Part shown: one piece after another, positions 27,301 to 36,429 of the stretch
Layout of the letters: every line of letters starts with the position of its first letter
Numbering within the stretch: position 1 is the first letter of the stretch
Assembly: GCA_021442155.1 (NCBI GenBank)
Contig: CM038223.1
Location: forward strand, 35,190,983-35,254,982
Source of the DNA: Cymbidium sinense
Lineage: Eukaryota; Streptophyta; Magnoliopsida; Asparagales; Orchidaceae
Direction of reading: 5' to 3'
Length of the DNA: 64,000 nt
The notes under the pieces: generated by a model
The model's input: the letters and a program-made list of their open reading frames with translations, nothing else
Told to the model about the DNA's origin: nothing
Databases searched by the model: none
Made by a program: the position numbers and the translations under genes

Positions 27301-30300
27301 CAACTTTTTCCCAAACATACTCATTTTGCATTCTATCTCTAAGGGTAAAGCCACTCATCCACGAGCATCCTCATCTCTGTAACACTTAACTTAGTCTTAT
27401 GCTTCTCTTTTATTGGCCAACATTCACCATAAGTCATTGGTCTTACCACCATCTTATAAAATTTTTCCTTAAGTTTAGTGGAACTTTTCTATCACATAAT
27501 AGGCCGGATGCATTCCTCCACTTCAACCATCCAACTTGAATTCTACTAATAATATCTCCATCTATTTCACCATCATTTTGAACAATAGAGCCTAAATATC
27601 GAATCATTCTCTTATTGACTTGATCACCTAAAGTCACAATACTATCACTAAAACTTCTACAACTAAAATTACACTCCATATATTCAGTTTTAGATCTGCT
27701 TAAACCTTTAGACTCTAAAGTTGACCTCCATAATTCAAGTTTCTGTTGGGCTCCCTCTCTAAAAAAAATTCAAGGCTTGTACATAGTAAGGGGAATTTAA
27801 TAAAGACAAGGTTATAAGACTTAGAGAATTATTTAAGGTTATAAAAAAGCCCAATGGTGCCTTCCCCTTAATAGTCTTTAGATAAGTCCATCCATTTGTT
27901 TGGACAAAAACTCAAACAATGTCTTTTCAAATTTATGGATTGATTCAAGAGTCATAAAATATATGAAACTTTAGTACTGGCACTCCTTGTTGAAGTAATT
28001 AAAAAAATATCTGTTGTGATGGCATTCTAGTCACAATAACAGGATAATGAGCCTTGTTGAAAATTGCACATTAAAAAATTTGCCTCAAAACCCACCTCAG
28101 TATATTTTTGAAAAAAATCATTATAAGGTTTACACTTCATTGGTGTCATGTGAGGCTTACACTTCACATATTGTGAGATGCACCTCAATGCCCTCCTCAT
28201 CTTAGTTTTTGTGAGACGTACACTTTTAGATTTTAGTTTATTTTAAAAAAAATTAAATAGAAGTTTTAGTTATTTAAATAACACACGTCTTAACACATGC
28301 AACTGATTTTGAATAGATATTACCCAAGTGCCTCTTCTCATGCTTTTTTCTTTTTTTACGCATAGCTCTATCTTGGTCACCATCTTTACTTTTGATGTTT
28401 TTATTTTGATATTGAATTATTGGAGTGGGAGAGAAAATTTTATTATATTAAATTTATTTTGAATTGTTAAGTCATTAGTTATTGTTTTAATATTTTATAT
28501 TACTTTGATATTTGTATAATATTTTATGATTTAATGTCAAGATATTAATATGTTACTTGATATTTTGTGTAATTTATTATTTTATACTATATTAGGATAT
28601 TAATGTATTGCATTTTAATATGTCATTAGGTTAGGATATTAATATATTACTTCTTGCTTTGTACTTAGATGTGTGTATGACTTCTTACTTTGCATTATTT
28701 GTTGATTTTGAGGCTTACACCTAACTTCATAAATGAAAAATGCTTCAATACTTGATTGTTCAATTTTAAACTTTGATTAGGAGACATTCATATCTGATCA
28801 TTATTTGTTTTAAATAATGAACTTAATATTTTTAAGCATTGTATCAATCTTGCATCCATTTAATAACTCATGTTATGAATTGCAAAATAACATATTTTCC
28901 CACTTTTGTATCTCAAGATCAAGTGAAAAGAAAGTGAATTTGATCTGCTAAAGAAAACGGTGGCTTTTACATTTTGAAAAAACATCAGTTTTGTTCGGGA
29001 ATGCCAAGATTAATTTGCCATTATATTTTATTTCCTTTCCTAAACTAAAGATATGATATGGCTCTTGTTGTCATCATGTTGGTTACCCTTTATTTGCAAT
29101 TTTAAAAATCATCTTTCCATTCCTTTTTTAAAAGAAGTTGATGTTAAAGCTTTCTACTGTGACATTTCTAAATTTGTAATGCTCAAATGTTTTTTCTAAG
29201 GACTTGTTTAGCATGTATTTTAAGTGTTTTTATTTTTGATTTTAAAATATAAATTATATTATTTTTAAAATTATTCAAAATAATTAGTATATATTTTGAG
29301 TATTTTTTAAAATATCAATCACAACCAAAATATTTTATTTCAAATCAAAACATAAACAAAAAAAAAAAACAAAAAAAAAATTGATCCCAAATAGCCCTTA
29401 GCTTTCTAATGAAAGTTTCGTTCCCATGTACTTATTCAAAGTGATATATGAAGTTCATCTACCATTCTTAATGTAATACATGCATTAAATGCTTTGTTTC
29501 TTTCATTGACAATTTTGCAAGAGTTTCTTGAGTTTTTTTTTCTAATTAGGTTCAATTTCAATGTAAGTAATATACTTTTTTTTTTATAATATGACCTAGT
29601 AACAATTTGGGATAAAAATTAAAAAAATTGATCCAACAATGGCAATGACTACTTTAACCAATTCCTGTCCACTTTTTTTTAAATAACGGGATAATTTGAG
29701 TTTTCATGCATCCATATGCCTTGATAAAATTTGTTTGCAAGAAAGAAAAATGATTACTATTTAGCCACAATCAGAGCTTTATTTTTCCAACATAAATCAT
29801 CAAAATAATGGTGGAGAGATGCCTTATAACTAGGATCATAAATAGGTTATCTTCCAAAATTTAGGATGTTGAAGTATCAATACGAGTTAAATAAATTTTG
29901 AATATAGATGTTATTTGGAGTATGATAAGTCAATTTTTGCAAGTGTCTATATGATATTTATTAAATTGTTCATTCTTCAAAGCTAGTCCTAGAAGGAGAA
30001 TTTTGTTTAGAAGGTTGTAATTTAAATTTTATTTATATGCTAATTATGTAGATTTACCTGTAGACATGAGATTCATCTCTGGAAACTGCACTCTTTTGGA
30101 GGACATCTTGTCTTTTAGAGAAGTAAAGAAATAAAATCTAGTTTCAAGGTCACTGTAGACGAAGTTGAATTCATAGCAATGGCACATAAGATATGTTACT
30201 GTGGTAAAAAATTCTCCTTAAATATATAAAGATTGAGTGATATATACCTGTGAGATTATTGTTATAATATGTTAACAATAAATATCACACAATTTGTGCA

Positions 30301-33300
30301 ACATGATAGGATAAAGCATGCAGGAATAGAAATGTTATAAAAGAAAAATAATACAAGGATTTAATTGGTATATTTTATTACCACTACAACGGAGAAGCTG
30401 ATAAAATATCTTCACAAAGGGATGCGGCAACACAATTTCATGAGCTTATTTGCTAGTTGGGAATGGTAGGTATCTCTTCACTAGGTTGATGGGGAGTGTT
30501 GGATTGCATGAATATGGTAAGAATTTTTATATTGTTCGAACACCTATAAATTAATGCCAAATATACAAATCAAATTCCCATAGATTCATGATAAGGAAGA
30601 AAATTAGGATCCCATAATTTTATGCCAAATAAGAAAGTCAAGATGTCAATGAAAAAAAATTAGAACTTATTTTTAAAATATCTATTTATTTGTATAGCTA
30701 TAAATATTTCTTAATTCATTCACAGATTAGTCTATATATTATCTTTGATCAAATACTTCCAGAATAAAATTGCTTCTTGAGTGTTCTCCACATGATCTTG
30801 AGTTTAAAGATTGCATAGACGGTACAATTAATCAAAGTTGGGGTCATGCTCAATTTCCCCATTGTTTATTAAATTTTAGGGTCAATAACTTGCAATATGG
30901 CCCATATATCTTCTAGGAAAATTTCATTCCACATGTGCTGCTTAGATTGGGTAATTTATTTCTAGGGTTGGCTTGAGATAAGATGATTAACCCTCCAATT
31001 GTTTTATTCTTAGAATCTGAGATGGGAGTCATCAGCTTATAGTAGACTGTGTGAGAGAGAATGTGGCTAACAATCTAGCTACATTATTTTGAAGGGTTTA
31101 AGACCAAATTGGTCATATTTGAAAACTTTAGTCCAGAGTAACAGGAGAACTAATATGGTCCCTTGACTATTTGATTAGGGACCAAGTTGATCCTTACAGA
31201 AAGTTGTAGAGAAATAATGAATCTTTGAGACATTTTAGAATAATAAAAAATGAACATAACTAATAAACATCTTCTCATTTTCATTCTGCGCACTGGAAGC
31301 AAACGATCAAGATCAAAATTGTCCTCCTATTTAGTCTAGGACTAAATTGGTCCTTCATAAATATTTGAGGGACCAATTTAGTCTTAAACCCTTATTTTGA
31401 ATGATTCTTATATTGTTCTTTGCGGCTTATATCTAGTGATTTGCTTTTGCTCTTTTCAGCTTTGCTTGGCTCGAGTTGATTAGCCACAGAAGCTTTATGC
31501 CAAAATTGCTCACCACCAATTCTTTTAAGGGCTGGCCATTTTTCCAGCGATTACTTGTTGATCTCTTCAAATTTGTAGAGCCATATCTAAGAAATGCTGA
31601 GCTTAGTGAACCGGTTAGATTTTCTTTTGTGGTCAAAGGCATTTTGAGAAGCTAAATTTTCAACTGAGATGATTTAATTGTTTGCGGTTTAAATTCTATG
31701 CAGGTTCAAATTTTGTACAAAGGGACGCTCAGGGTTCTTCTAGTTCTTTTGCATGATTTTCCTGAATTTCTTTGTGACTATCATTTCAGTTTTTGTGATG
31801 TGATTCCTCCAAGTTGTATCCAAATGCGTAATGTTATTCTTAGTGCTTTTCCACACAAGATGAGACTTCCCGATCCATCAACGCCTAACTTGAAGGTTGC
31901 CCCCTTTGTTCTGTGTTTGCTTTAACTTGAATATCTGCATGTTGGTAGTGTGCTGAAGCATCGAGTTTCATGTCTCCCTTGCAGATTGATCTTCTAAATG
32001 AAATCACCCAGCCACCTCACATTTTATCTGATGTTGAGGGTGCTCTCAAGTCAAAGCAGATTAAGTCTGATATTGATGAGTACCTCATGGTAACTGTTCT
32101 TACTTTGTTGGTTGGCATCTGGTTCAGTGGCCTGAATTATACAGGGAAAATTGTATTGTTTTGTACTAATCATTTACAGAAACATAATTCTTCTTGAGTT
32201 AAATTTTGTGCATGATTAAGGAAAAAATTAAAATTTTTGGTTCTCAGCGTATGTTTCTGATGTTTAATTTCTTTTAGGTGTATGCATAATTTGCTTCACT
32301 ATACAGACTTGCCAAAAGAACTATGACACTAAAATTGTGAAGTTTTAATATTAAGAGAATCGAGTAATTGTATAAAATTAATGATGATTAGTGTAAAAGA
32401 TGGACGTGTGATAACAGCTTGGATCCGTCCCCTTCATTTAGATCTTATTGTGGCTCGTTAATATTGAATTGTATATGTGCAACTGATTCTTGATAGTGGT
32501 TCTCATTTGTGTAGCTGGTGACTACTTTTTTCCTTCATAGTTAGCAGTTTATGTATTATTCCAGTTGATTAAGACACATGCGTGGCATATCATAGTTGAG
32601 TAATGTTTCACCCCCCAAATAAAATATCAAAAATTGTTGGAATTTTATGGATCTTGTGCATAGATGATGATGCTTACAAGGTCTATATGAAATGCAATTG
32701 TATTTGGTGCTCTTTAGCAACGAAGTGTTAATGTGAAAATTGATTCTTGTTTATGTAGCTGGTGAGTACTTTTTTTTCTTTAACTTAATGGATTATGGAT
32801 AAATCTAGCCAAGAAAAACATAAACATGTGGTATATCATAGTTGAGTAATGTTAAATTCTTCAAATAGAATACCAAAAGTTTTGGGATATAGATTCTTGT
32901 TAATTTGTGATGATGCTTACATGGTTTAATATAAAATGCGGTTTGCAAGAATCTAGAAAATCCATTTAATGTGCAGGCGTATTTGGGGAGTTTGGTTTTA
33001 TTCATTATAGTTATCTATTTACAATTAAAAATGTTTTGTAGGGTTAAAATGATTTGTAGGTTTTCTTATACATAATTAGGATTTATGCTTTATTATTATC
33101 TCTACTATGACCTGCCACAAAATCTTTTCCTGAATGTCACGCATTCTTAGAATTTTTTTTTTGTTAGTGCTGTAGTTATATCTGTTGATTATTTAATGGT
33201 ATTGGTTTTAAATAGTTCTTTGATACTGTGCTGTAGACGAGATCAGAGGGGTCTGCTTTTTTAGCTGAACTGAAGCAGAGGTTGCTGCTTTCTCCTAGTG

Positions 33301-34798
33301 AATCAAGCTTGGCAGGAACTCGTTATAATGTGCCATTAATCAATTCACTAGTGCTATATGTAGGCATGCAGGTATATACTATTTTTGTAATTGCTACTGT
33401 ATCGTGCTATGGTATGTTTTCCACAACATGGATGATTAGAAATTGCTTTTCTTTTTCCTTTTTTTTGTGATCTTATGACATTATGCCAAATTAGCCGAGT
33501 TGTAGAATAGCATATATTGGAAAACAGTAGACGTTATCTGAAGTTCTTGGGCATGTAATATTTATTTTAAATGATTTAATTTCAAGTTAAGCAGTGATTT
33601 ATAGCGTACATTCATGTTTCTACATTGATACTCTTGGCAATTTCAACAGTTTTTAAAAGGTACGCAGTTATGAATAATGCACTATTCATGTTAGCGCACA
33701 TTGTTCTTGTCCAAGTTTATCGGTTATTTAGTGACATTTTTTTAAACCCAGAATTCGCTTGGTGTTTAATGTTGTGCATTTTGATGAGCAAGCACTTGCT
33801 GTTCGCTCTTACTTGAATCACTGTAGAACATGTTGGAAACACATCATGGACAGGGTGATGATGAGCATTTACATACATTAGCTGGTTGATTTGTGTTATT
33901 TCTTTTATTACCTACAGTTATTGCTATATTTTTCTGGGTGTTGCAGGCTATTCAACAGCTGCAGAGCAAGTCTAATCAGGCTTCCGCTCAACAGATGACA
34001 CAAAATCCTCCTATGGATATCATGCTTGTTGGAGCTGCAATGGATATCTTTCAAAGTTTAATAAAGAATTTGGATACGGAGGGTCGATATCTCTTCCTCA
34101 ATGCTGTTGCTAATCAGCTGCGCTACCCAAACAACCATACCCATTATTTTTCATTTGTTCTTCTCTATCTTTTTGGGGAGAAAAACCAAGTGAGAATTTG
34201 ATCTTTTAAACAGTTTTTTATGCCACTTTTTTTTTTTTTTGTCATGTAGAGGTAAATTTACTGCTGTAGAATTAAGATCTTGGATTTTTTTTTTCTTTGG
34301 CCCATACCTAATTTATTTTAGCGACTCTCAGTTACTTTGTCACAGTACGCTCAACTACTACTAGCCATGTGAGATCTGAGATTATGTTTTGGTCTTTTTC
34401 AAATTAATTGTAGGAACCTGTTCAGGAGCAAATTACAAGGGTCCTGTTGGAGCGTTTGATAGTCAACCGTCCTCATCCTTGGGGCCTTCTTATCACTTTC
34501 ATTGAACTTATCAAGGTATTCTACGAGATCTCTTTGTGACCCGGAATTACTTTTTATTAATGCACTTGTTTGTTTCCTGTATCCACACCCGTTATTTTTT
34601 GCTCATCGTATGTGGTCAAGGTCGTACATAACTCTTGAAAATATGCAGAATCCAAGGTATAGCTTCTGGAGTCGATCCTTTACCAGGTGCGCTCCAGAAA
34701 TTGAGAAGCTATTCGAATCAGTATCCAGATCCTGCGGAGGTCCAAAAACAGTGGACGATGTTATGGTCCCAGGCACCCTCCCTGATGGCAACCACTGA
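8210..34798 (+). CDS. NOT1: NOT1 (CNOT1), CCR4-NOT scaffold, 3' two-thirds of gene
   Basis: NOT1 is the scaffold of the CCR4-NOT complex, which shortens mRNA poly(A) tails in the cytoplasm. 39 exons join in frame: 8210-8304, 8379-8616, 9362-9583, 9690-9804, 9938-10035, 10246-10391, 10496-10604, 10693-10839, 12433-12480, 12561-12689, 12799-13038, 13119-13253, 13329-13414, 13514-13619, 13698-13793, 13899-14048, 15917-16099, 16188-16426, 16545-16653, 16732-16857, 17834-17878, 17987-18064, 18154-18270, 21715-21841, 22453-22556, 22642-22779, 22874-22954, 23679-23825, 23994-24131, 24287-24334, 24444-24590, 24674-24735, 31460-31613, 31704-31895, 31985-32089, 33237-33371, 33947-34189, 34414-34515, 34649-34798. 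All borders are GT..AG. The product is about 1,710 codons against about 2,400 in the family; the first exon starts in mid-codon, so the 5' part is missing from view. One apparent 2-bp deletion breaks exon 2 (near 8477); no other stop is present. Boundaries were set by frame and family similarity, not by transcripts. Confidence 0.93.
9362..9804 (+). CDS. NOT1: NOT1 exons: low-complexity linker before CAF1-binding domain
   Basis: Exons 9362-9583 and 9690-9804 encode a Gln/Ser/Pro-rich segment. It starts [17 protein letters not shown], goes through [16 protein letters not shown], and ends near [12 protein letters not shown]. Such a disordered linker is expected between the TTP-binding-type and MIF4G domains. 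The plant-type [10 protein letters not shown] motif is clear. Residues are about 112-223 of the visible product. Confidence 0.9.
9938..12840 (+). CDS. NOT1: NOT1 exons: MIF4G domain binding CAF1 deadenylase
   Basis: Exons 9938-10035, 10246-10391, 10496-10604, 10693-10839, 12433-12480, 12561-12689 and the start of 12799-13038 encode the MIF4G-type helical-repeat domain that holds CAF1 (and through it CCR4). Diagnostic stretches are [69 protein letters not shown] and [20 protein letters not shown]. These are among the most conserved parts of NOT1 and are intact here. Residues are about 224-462 of the visible product. The exon at 12433-12480 has only 16 codons. Confidence 0.93.
11519..11695 (+). 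mobile_element. RTE LINE 3'-end fragment
   Basis: The sequence runs from the codons near the ORF end ([15 protein letters not shown], 11519-11560) through ACACATTGGAGAAAAGGATT and GTAGCCAACCCCACATAGTG to a TTGTTGTTATTGTTT tail. It matches the ends of the LINEs at 1-690 and 48078-48745. It is heavily 5'-truncated and in the same orientation as NOT1. Confidence 0.8.
12306..12345. repeat. (AT)n microsatellite
   Basis: About 40 bp of uninterrupted TA dinucleotides in the intron before the 16-codon NOT1 exon. Length is likely to vary between individuals. Confidence 0.95.
12799..13253 (+). CDS. NOT1: NOT1 exons: end of MIF4G and following linker
   Basis: Exons 12799-13038 and 13119-13253. The first 14 codons ([19 protein letters not shown]) finish the CAF1-binding region. 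The rest is a variable, acidic and Ser/Pro-containing linker with [17 protein letters not shown] and [15 protein letters not shown]. Such variability is normal between the MIF4G and DUF3819 domains. Both exons keep the frame. Confidence 0.88.
13329..16099 (+). CDS. NOT1: NOT1 exons: DUF3819, CNOT9/CAF40-binding domain
   Basis: Exons 13329-13414, 13514-13619, 13698-13793, 13899-14048 and 15917-16099 encode the DUF3819 helical domain, which in other eukaryotes binds CNOT9 (CAF40). Clear matches are [73 protein letters not shown] and [18 protein letters not shown]. It ends with [18 protein letters not shown] across the next exon. Residues are about 575-781 of the visible product. There are no breaks. 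A 1.87-kb intron (14049-15916) separates the last two exons. Confidence 0.94.
14049..15916. other. NOT1: NOT1 intron with possible retroelement fragment
   Basis: On the minus strand, 14691-15195 reads almost open over about 170 codons with one or two breaks, beginning [19 protein letters not shown] (15195 downward) and followed by [20 protein letters not shown]. Upstream on that strand is a TATA-like, untranslated-looking stretch (15195-15440). This resembles a gag leader of an LTR retrotransposon, but I cannot name a family. The coding part contains a 38-bp direct repeat (14961-14998 and 14999-15036). The rest of the intron shows nothing recognisable. Confidence 0.35.
16188..16653 (+). CDS. 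NOT1: NOT1 exons: Ser/Thr-rich linker
   Basis: Exons 16188-16426 and 16545-16653 follow DUF3819. After [15 protein letters not shown] comes a low-complexity Ser/Thr/Pro stretch ([19 protein letters not shown], then [16 protein letters not shown]). This is consistent with the flexible linker before the helical connector. The codon split AG|T across the intron keeps the frame. Sequence conservation is expected to be low here, so exon borders rest mainly on frame and splice signals. Confidence 0.85.
16732..22954 (+). CDS. NOT1: NOT1 exons: helical connector domain
   Basis: Exons 16732-16857, 17834-17878, 17987-18064, 18154-18270, 21715-21841, 22453-22556, 22642-22779 and 22874-22954 encode the helical segment between DUF3819 and the C-terminal NOT1 domain. 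Recognisable stretches are [108 protein letters not shown] and [20 protein letters not shown]. The last two exons (to about 22954) are a charged and Ser-rich linker. The exon at 17834-17878 has 15 codons. No breaks are seen. Confidence 0.92.
16858..17833. other. NOT1: NOT1 intron, nothing recognised
   Basis: About 1 kb of T-rich intron before a 15-codon exon. I see no transposon, RNA gene or repeat in it. Confidence 0.6.
18417..18445. repeat. Palindromic TG/CA dinucleotide run
   Basis: A (TG)n run is joined through TACA to a (CA)n run, making a near-perfect short palindrome in a NOT1 intron. A simple-sequence repeat with an inversion is the simplest reading. Confidence 0.85.
20913..21170. 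mobile_element. MITE with GCTTGTTTGGGA-type ends
   Basis: The left end has GTGCTTGTTTGGGATTAA and the right end TGATTTCAAATGGCCC, roughly complementary. Between them the T-rich left half and A-rich right half are near complements (TTTTTGTTTTTGTTTTTAT against AAAAAAAATAAAAACAAAAG). The same layout and words recur at 29196-29401. Such small foldback elements without coding capacity are common in plant introns. Ends are approximate and no target-site duplication was resolved. Confidence 0.6.
22955..23678. other. NOT1: NOT1 intron, nothing recognised
   Basis: About 0.7 kb. A phrase (CAAGTTGATTTACTAATG) occurs twice, near 23066 and 23144, a weak local duplication. No other feature was found. Confidence 0.5.
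23679..24334 (+). CDS. NOT1: NOT1 exons leading into C-terminal domain
   Basis: Exons 23679-23825, 23994-24131 and 24287-24334 encode [56 protein letters not shown] and a 16-codon exon [16 protein letters not shown]. The tryptophan- and cysteine-containing FAEWCRI segment is typical of NOT1 just before the C-terminal homology domain. No breaks. Confidence 0.92.
24444..34798 (+). CDS. NOT1: NOT1 exons: C-terminal NOT1 homology domain
   Basis: Exons 24444-24590, 24674-24735, 31460-31613, 31704-31895, 31985-32089, 33237-33371, 33947-34189, 34414-34515 and 34649-34798 encode the family's C-terminal domain, which in other species docks the NOT2-NOT3 module. Hallmarks are [130 protein letters not shown] and [20 protein letters not shown]. 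The stop TGA is at 34796-34798, shortly after a Cys-Gly-Gly-Pro tail, the normal length for the family. A 6.7-kb intron splits a serine codon between the second and third exons. Fully open. Confidence 0.95.
25430..25482 (-). mobile_element. Very short RTE LINE 3' end
   Basis: ACAACAACAATAACAAATC followed by TTATCCCACTATGGGGTCGG and CTACATGAATCAT is the reverse complement of the common 3' end and TTG-repeat tail of the LINEs in this window. Only about 50 bp are left. Confidence 0.75.
26531..26796. mobile_element. Tentative MITE with GGGTGCATTTAG ends
   Basis: The left end reads GGGTGCATTTAGTGTGGCGG and the right end, reversed, AGTCTGTTTGGGATAGCTAC, about two-thirds alike. The interior is unusually GC-rich for this intron (GCAGCGTTGCACCTGCATTG and GCGGTGGCGATCAG). 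This resembles hAT-type MITEs that begin GGGTG.TTTGG. A target-site duplication was not confirmed. Confidence 0.4.
27037..27765 (-). mobile_element. 5'-truncated RTE LINE
   Basis: On the minus strand the RT C-terminal region starts near 27760 ([12 protein letters not shown]) and continues [40 protein letters not shown] and [16 protein letters not shown], then the usual end and a (TTG)n tail at 27037-27060. It lies downstream of the RT active site, so it cannot act on its own. Small deletions break the frame near 27430 and 27300. It is inserted opposite to NOT1 transcription. No target-site duplication was found. Confidence 0.85.
29196..29401. mobile_element. MITE, second copy of the 20.9-kb family
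   Basis: The left end CTAAGGACTTGTTTAG and the right end, reversed, CTAAGGGCTATTTGGG are similar. The T-rich then A-rich halves and the words TTATATTATTTTTAAAA and ATTTTATTT.AAATCAAAA parallel 20913-21170. It is short and non-coding. Two copies in two introns of one gene suggest a family abundant in this genome. Confidence 0.6.
31093..31392. mobile_element. 300-bp MITE with 8-bp target-site duplication
   Basis: Terminal inverted repeats are AGGGTTTAAGACCAAATTGG on the left and GACCAATTTAGTCTTAAACC ending CT on the right. The element is flanked on both sides by TATTTTGA (31085-31092 and 31393-31400), a perfect 8-bp direct repeat. Eight-bp duplications fit the hAT superfamily. The inner arms are partly complementary too. 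No coding capacity. It ends about 60 bp before the acceptor of the NOT1 exon at 31460, so it forms the end of that intron. Confidence 0.85.
32090..33236. other. NOT1: NOT1 intron with a 257-bp tandem duplication
   Basis: 32481-32737 and 32738-about 32950 are diverged tandem copies. Both contain GATTCTTG, GTAGCTGGTGA.TACTTTTTT, TATATCATAGTTGAGTAATG (first copy CATATCATAG) and GATGATGCTTACA in the same order. The rest of the intron is unremarkable. Confidence 0.75.
33372..33946. other. NOT1: NOT1 intron, nothing recognised
   Basis: About 575 bp, T-rich, with no repeat or RNA gene recognised. Confidence 0.55.
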
Positions 34799-36046
34799 CT
34801 ATGGATATTCAACATTTTTTTTTTTTTTGGGGAGCAGAAACTTGGTATTCAAAACCGTTAGCTTGAGGGCTGATACTTCAGTCTTTCCTGCTCGTTTCCC
34901 TCTTGTTTTGTAGCAATCTACCTTATGTAAATGTTATTCAACTACGGGGTATATTGAAGTATGAAAAATCCTTTGGGCTTTTGTAGCACTCTACTAGTAG
35001 TTCAGATTATACATGTACAGCTAATTCAATCTAATTTGTTGACTACTGTTTCCATAAAGAAACCAAACAAACTGCATCTTTGAATTATTTGGCTCTTAGG
35101 CCTCTTATCTTCTTATACATTGTTTTAACTTGTTTAATTTTTTCGAGGCATACAAATTATGCTTCCTTCGCATAATTTCCCACTGATGAATTGGGATTTT
35201 GCAATAGCATGCAGACTTGAACAGAAGATGCGGCTTGGTGTTAAAGAGAAGCCTCCATGGTGCTTTCCTGCACTGTCACCTTCTCTGCTTACTTGGCAAT
35301 CTTGATCTTCTTCTGCATCTTCTGACCCCGTATATAAACGCAATGAATTTGGGTCTGAACGGTACCTCGAGCTTTTTTATTTCCATCATAACCTTTGTGG
35401 TCGCCTTCTATGCATCTGCAGCTGAATTCTGCTCACCAAATATAATAACAGAAGTGTATTTTTTTTAGAACAAAATTTCATCAATATCATTTAGTTCTCG
35501 ATTGATTCTTTCAAGAAAAGTCTTTTAAATTTTGTTTATGGCAACTAAATAACAAAATGAATAAATATAATATGAAATAGAATATAAGACACTTAACAAC
35601 TAAATATTCTCAAGGATTGGCTGCAGATGTAGGCAAAAGAAAAGTAAATGGTGTATAATCAGATGTAATGTAGAGGGAATTTAAGAGGGACTGGAATTTG
35701 GGAAGCCTAGTGTAGCCGTTAAAAGTTTTAAGCCAAGTTATTGGAACTTGAAAGCTCATTTTAAATTGTTTTTTATTTCTAAATTTAATTTTCTTTAATC
35801 ATTCTATTTATCCTATTTTTAATCTACTTTTTTAGTACTTAAATATCATATTTTTACTAGATTTCATTCATATAGTAGAATTTTAAGAGTTATAATTAAA
35901 TTAAAAAACTTGTGTGTTTATTTTAAATAATTATAAGAATAAAAATAATTCAGTTATAATAAATACACATGCATGTTATAAGGTAAATCTAATAATCAAT
36001 TTTCATGAGCTATGTACTATTACTTGTAGTAATCACGACGGTGAAG
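34799..36046 (+). other. NOT1 3' untranslated region and flank
   Basis: The 3' untranslated region must start at 34799. Its end is not certain: no AATAAA hexamer lies in the first several hundred bases, though looser A-rich variants occur near 35440 and 35560. Base composition is less AT-rich up to about 35460 and then drops sharply into AT-rich spacer, suggesting that the transcript ends before about 35500. No other gene is seen. Confidence 0.5.
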
Positions 36047-36211
36047 TTCATCCAAAATATATAGATGTAAGAAATGAGAATGGTTAGCTTATCCAAATAA
36101 TTATATACATTAATCGTAGTATAAAAGTTACTTCATCCAAAATATATAGATGTAAGAAATGAGAATGGTTAGCATATCAAAATAATTATATGCATTAATC
36201 ATAGTATAAAT
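36047..36211. repeat. 85-bp tandem duplication
   Basis: Two copies start TTCATCCAAAATATATAGAT at 36047 and 36132 and share GTAAGAAATGAGAATGGTTA and CATTAATC.TAGTATAAA. They differ at only a few positions. Confidence 0.9.
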
Positions 36212-36429
36212 AAAAATCAAAGCACTAAAAAAAGATAAAATTATTGACATTTTTTCGGCGGCCCTGTAGCTGCAAGAATTCCCAACATCTTATAGGTGAA
36301 CATTTCGAAGGAAAATTTTCGTCAAATATTTAGATAAAAATTTTTTAACGGTGAAATGTTGGTAATTTTCAATGGAGTTGTGGTCTGACAAAAAAATCAA
36401 TAAAAAATTCCATAAGCTATTAATCAATT

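Larger units (their letters stand above)
24736..31459. other. NOT1: 6.7-kb NOT1 intron loaded with transposons
   Basis: The longest intron seen in this gene. It holds LINE pieces at 25430-25482 and 27037-27765, MITEs at 26531-26796 (tentative), 29196-29401 and 31093-31392, and GAGGC/GTGAGGC-rich stretches around 28070-28230 and 28700-28760 that may be remnants of another DNA transposon. The remainder is AT-rich with no coding signal. Confidence 0.7.
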
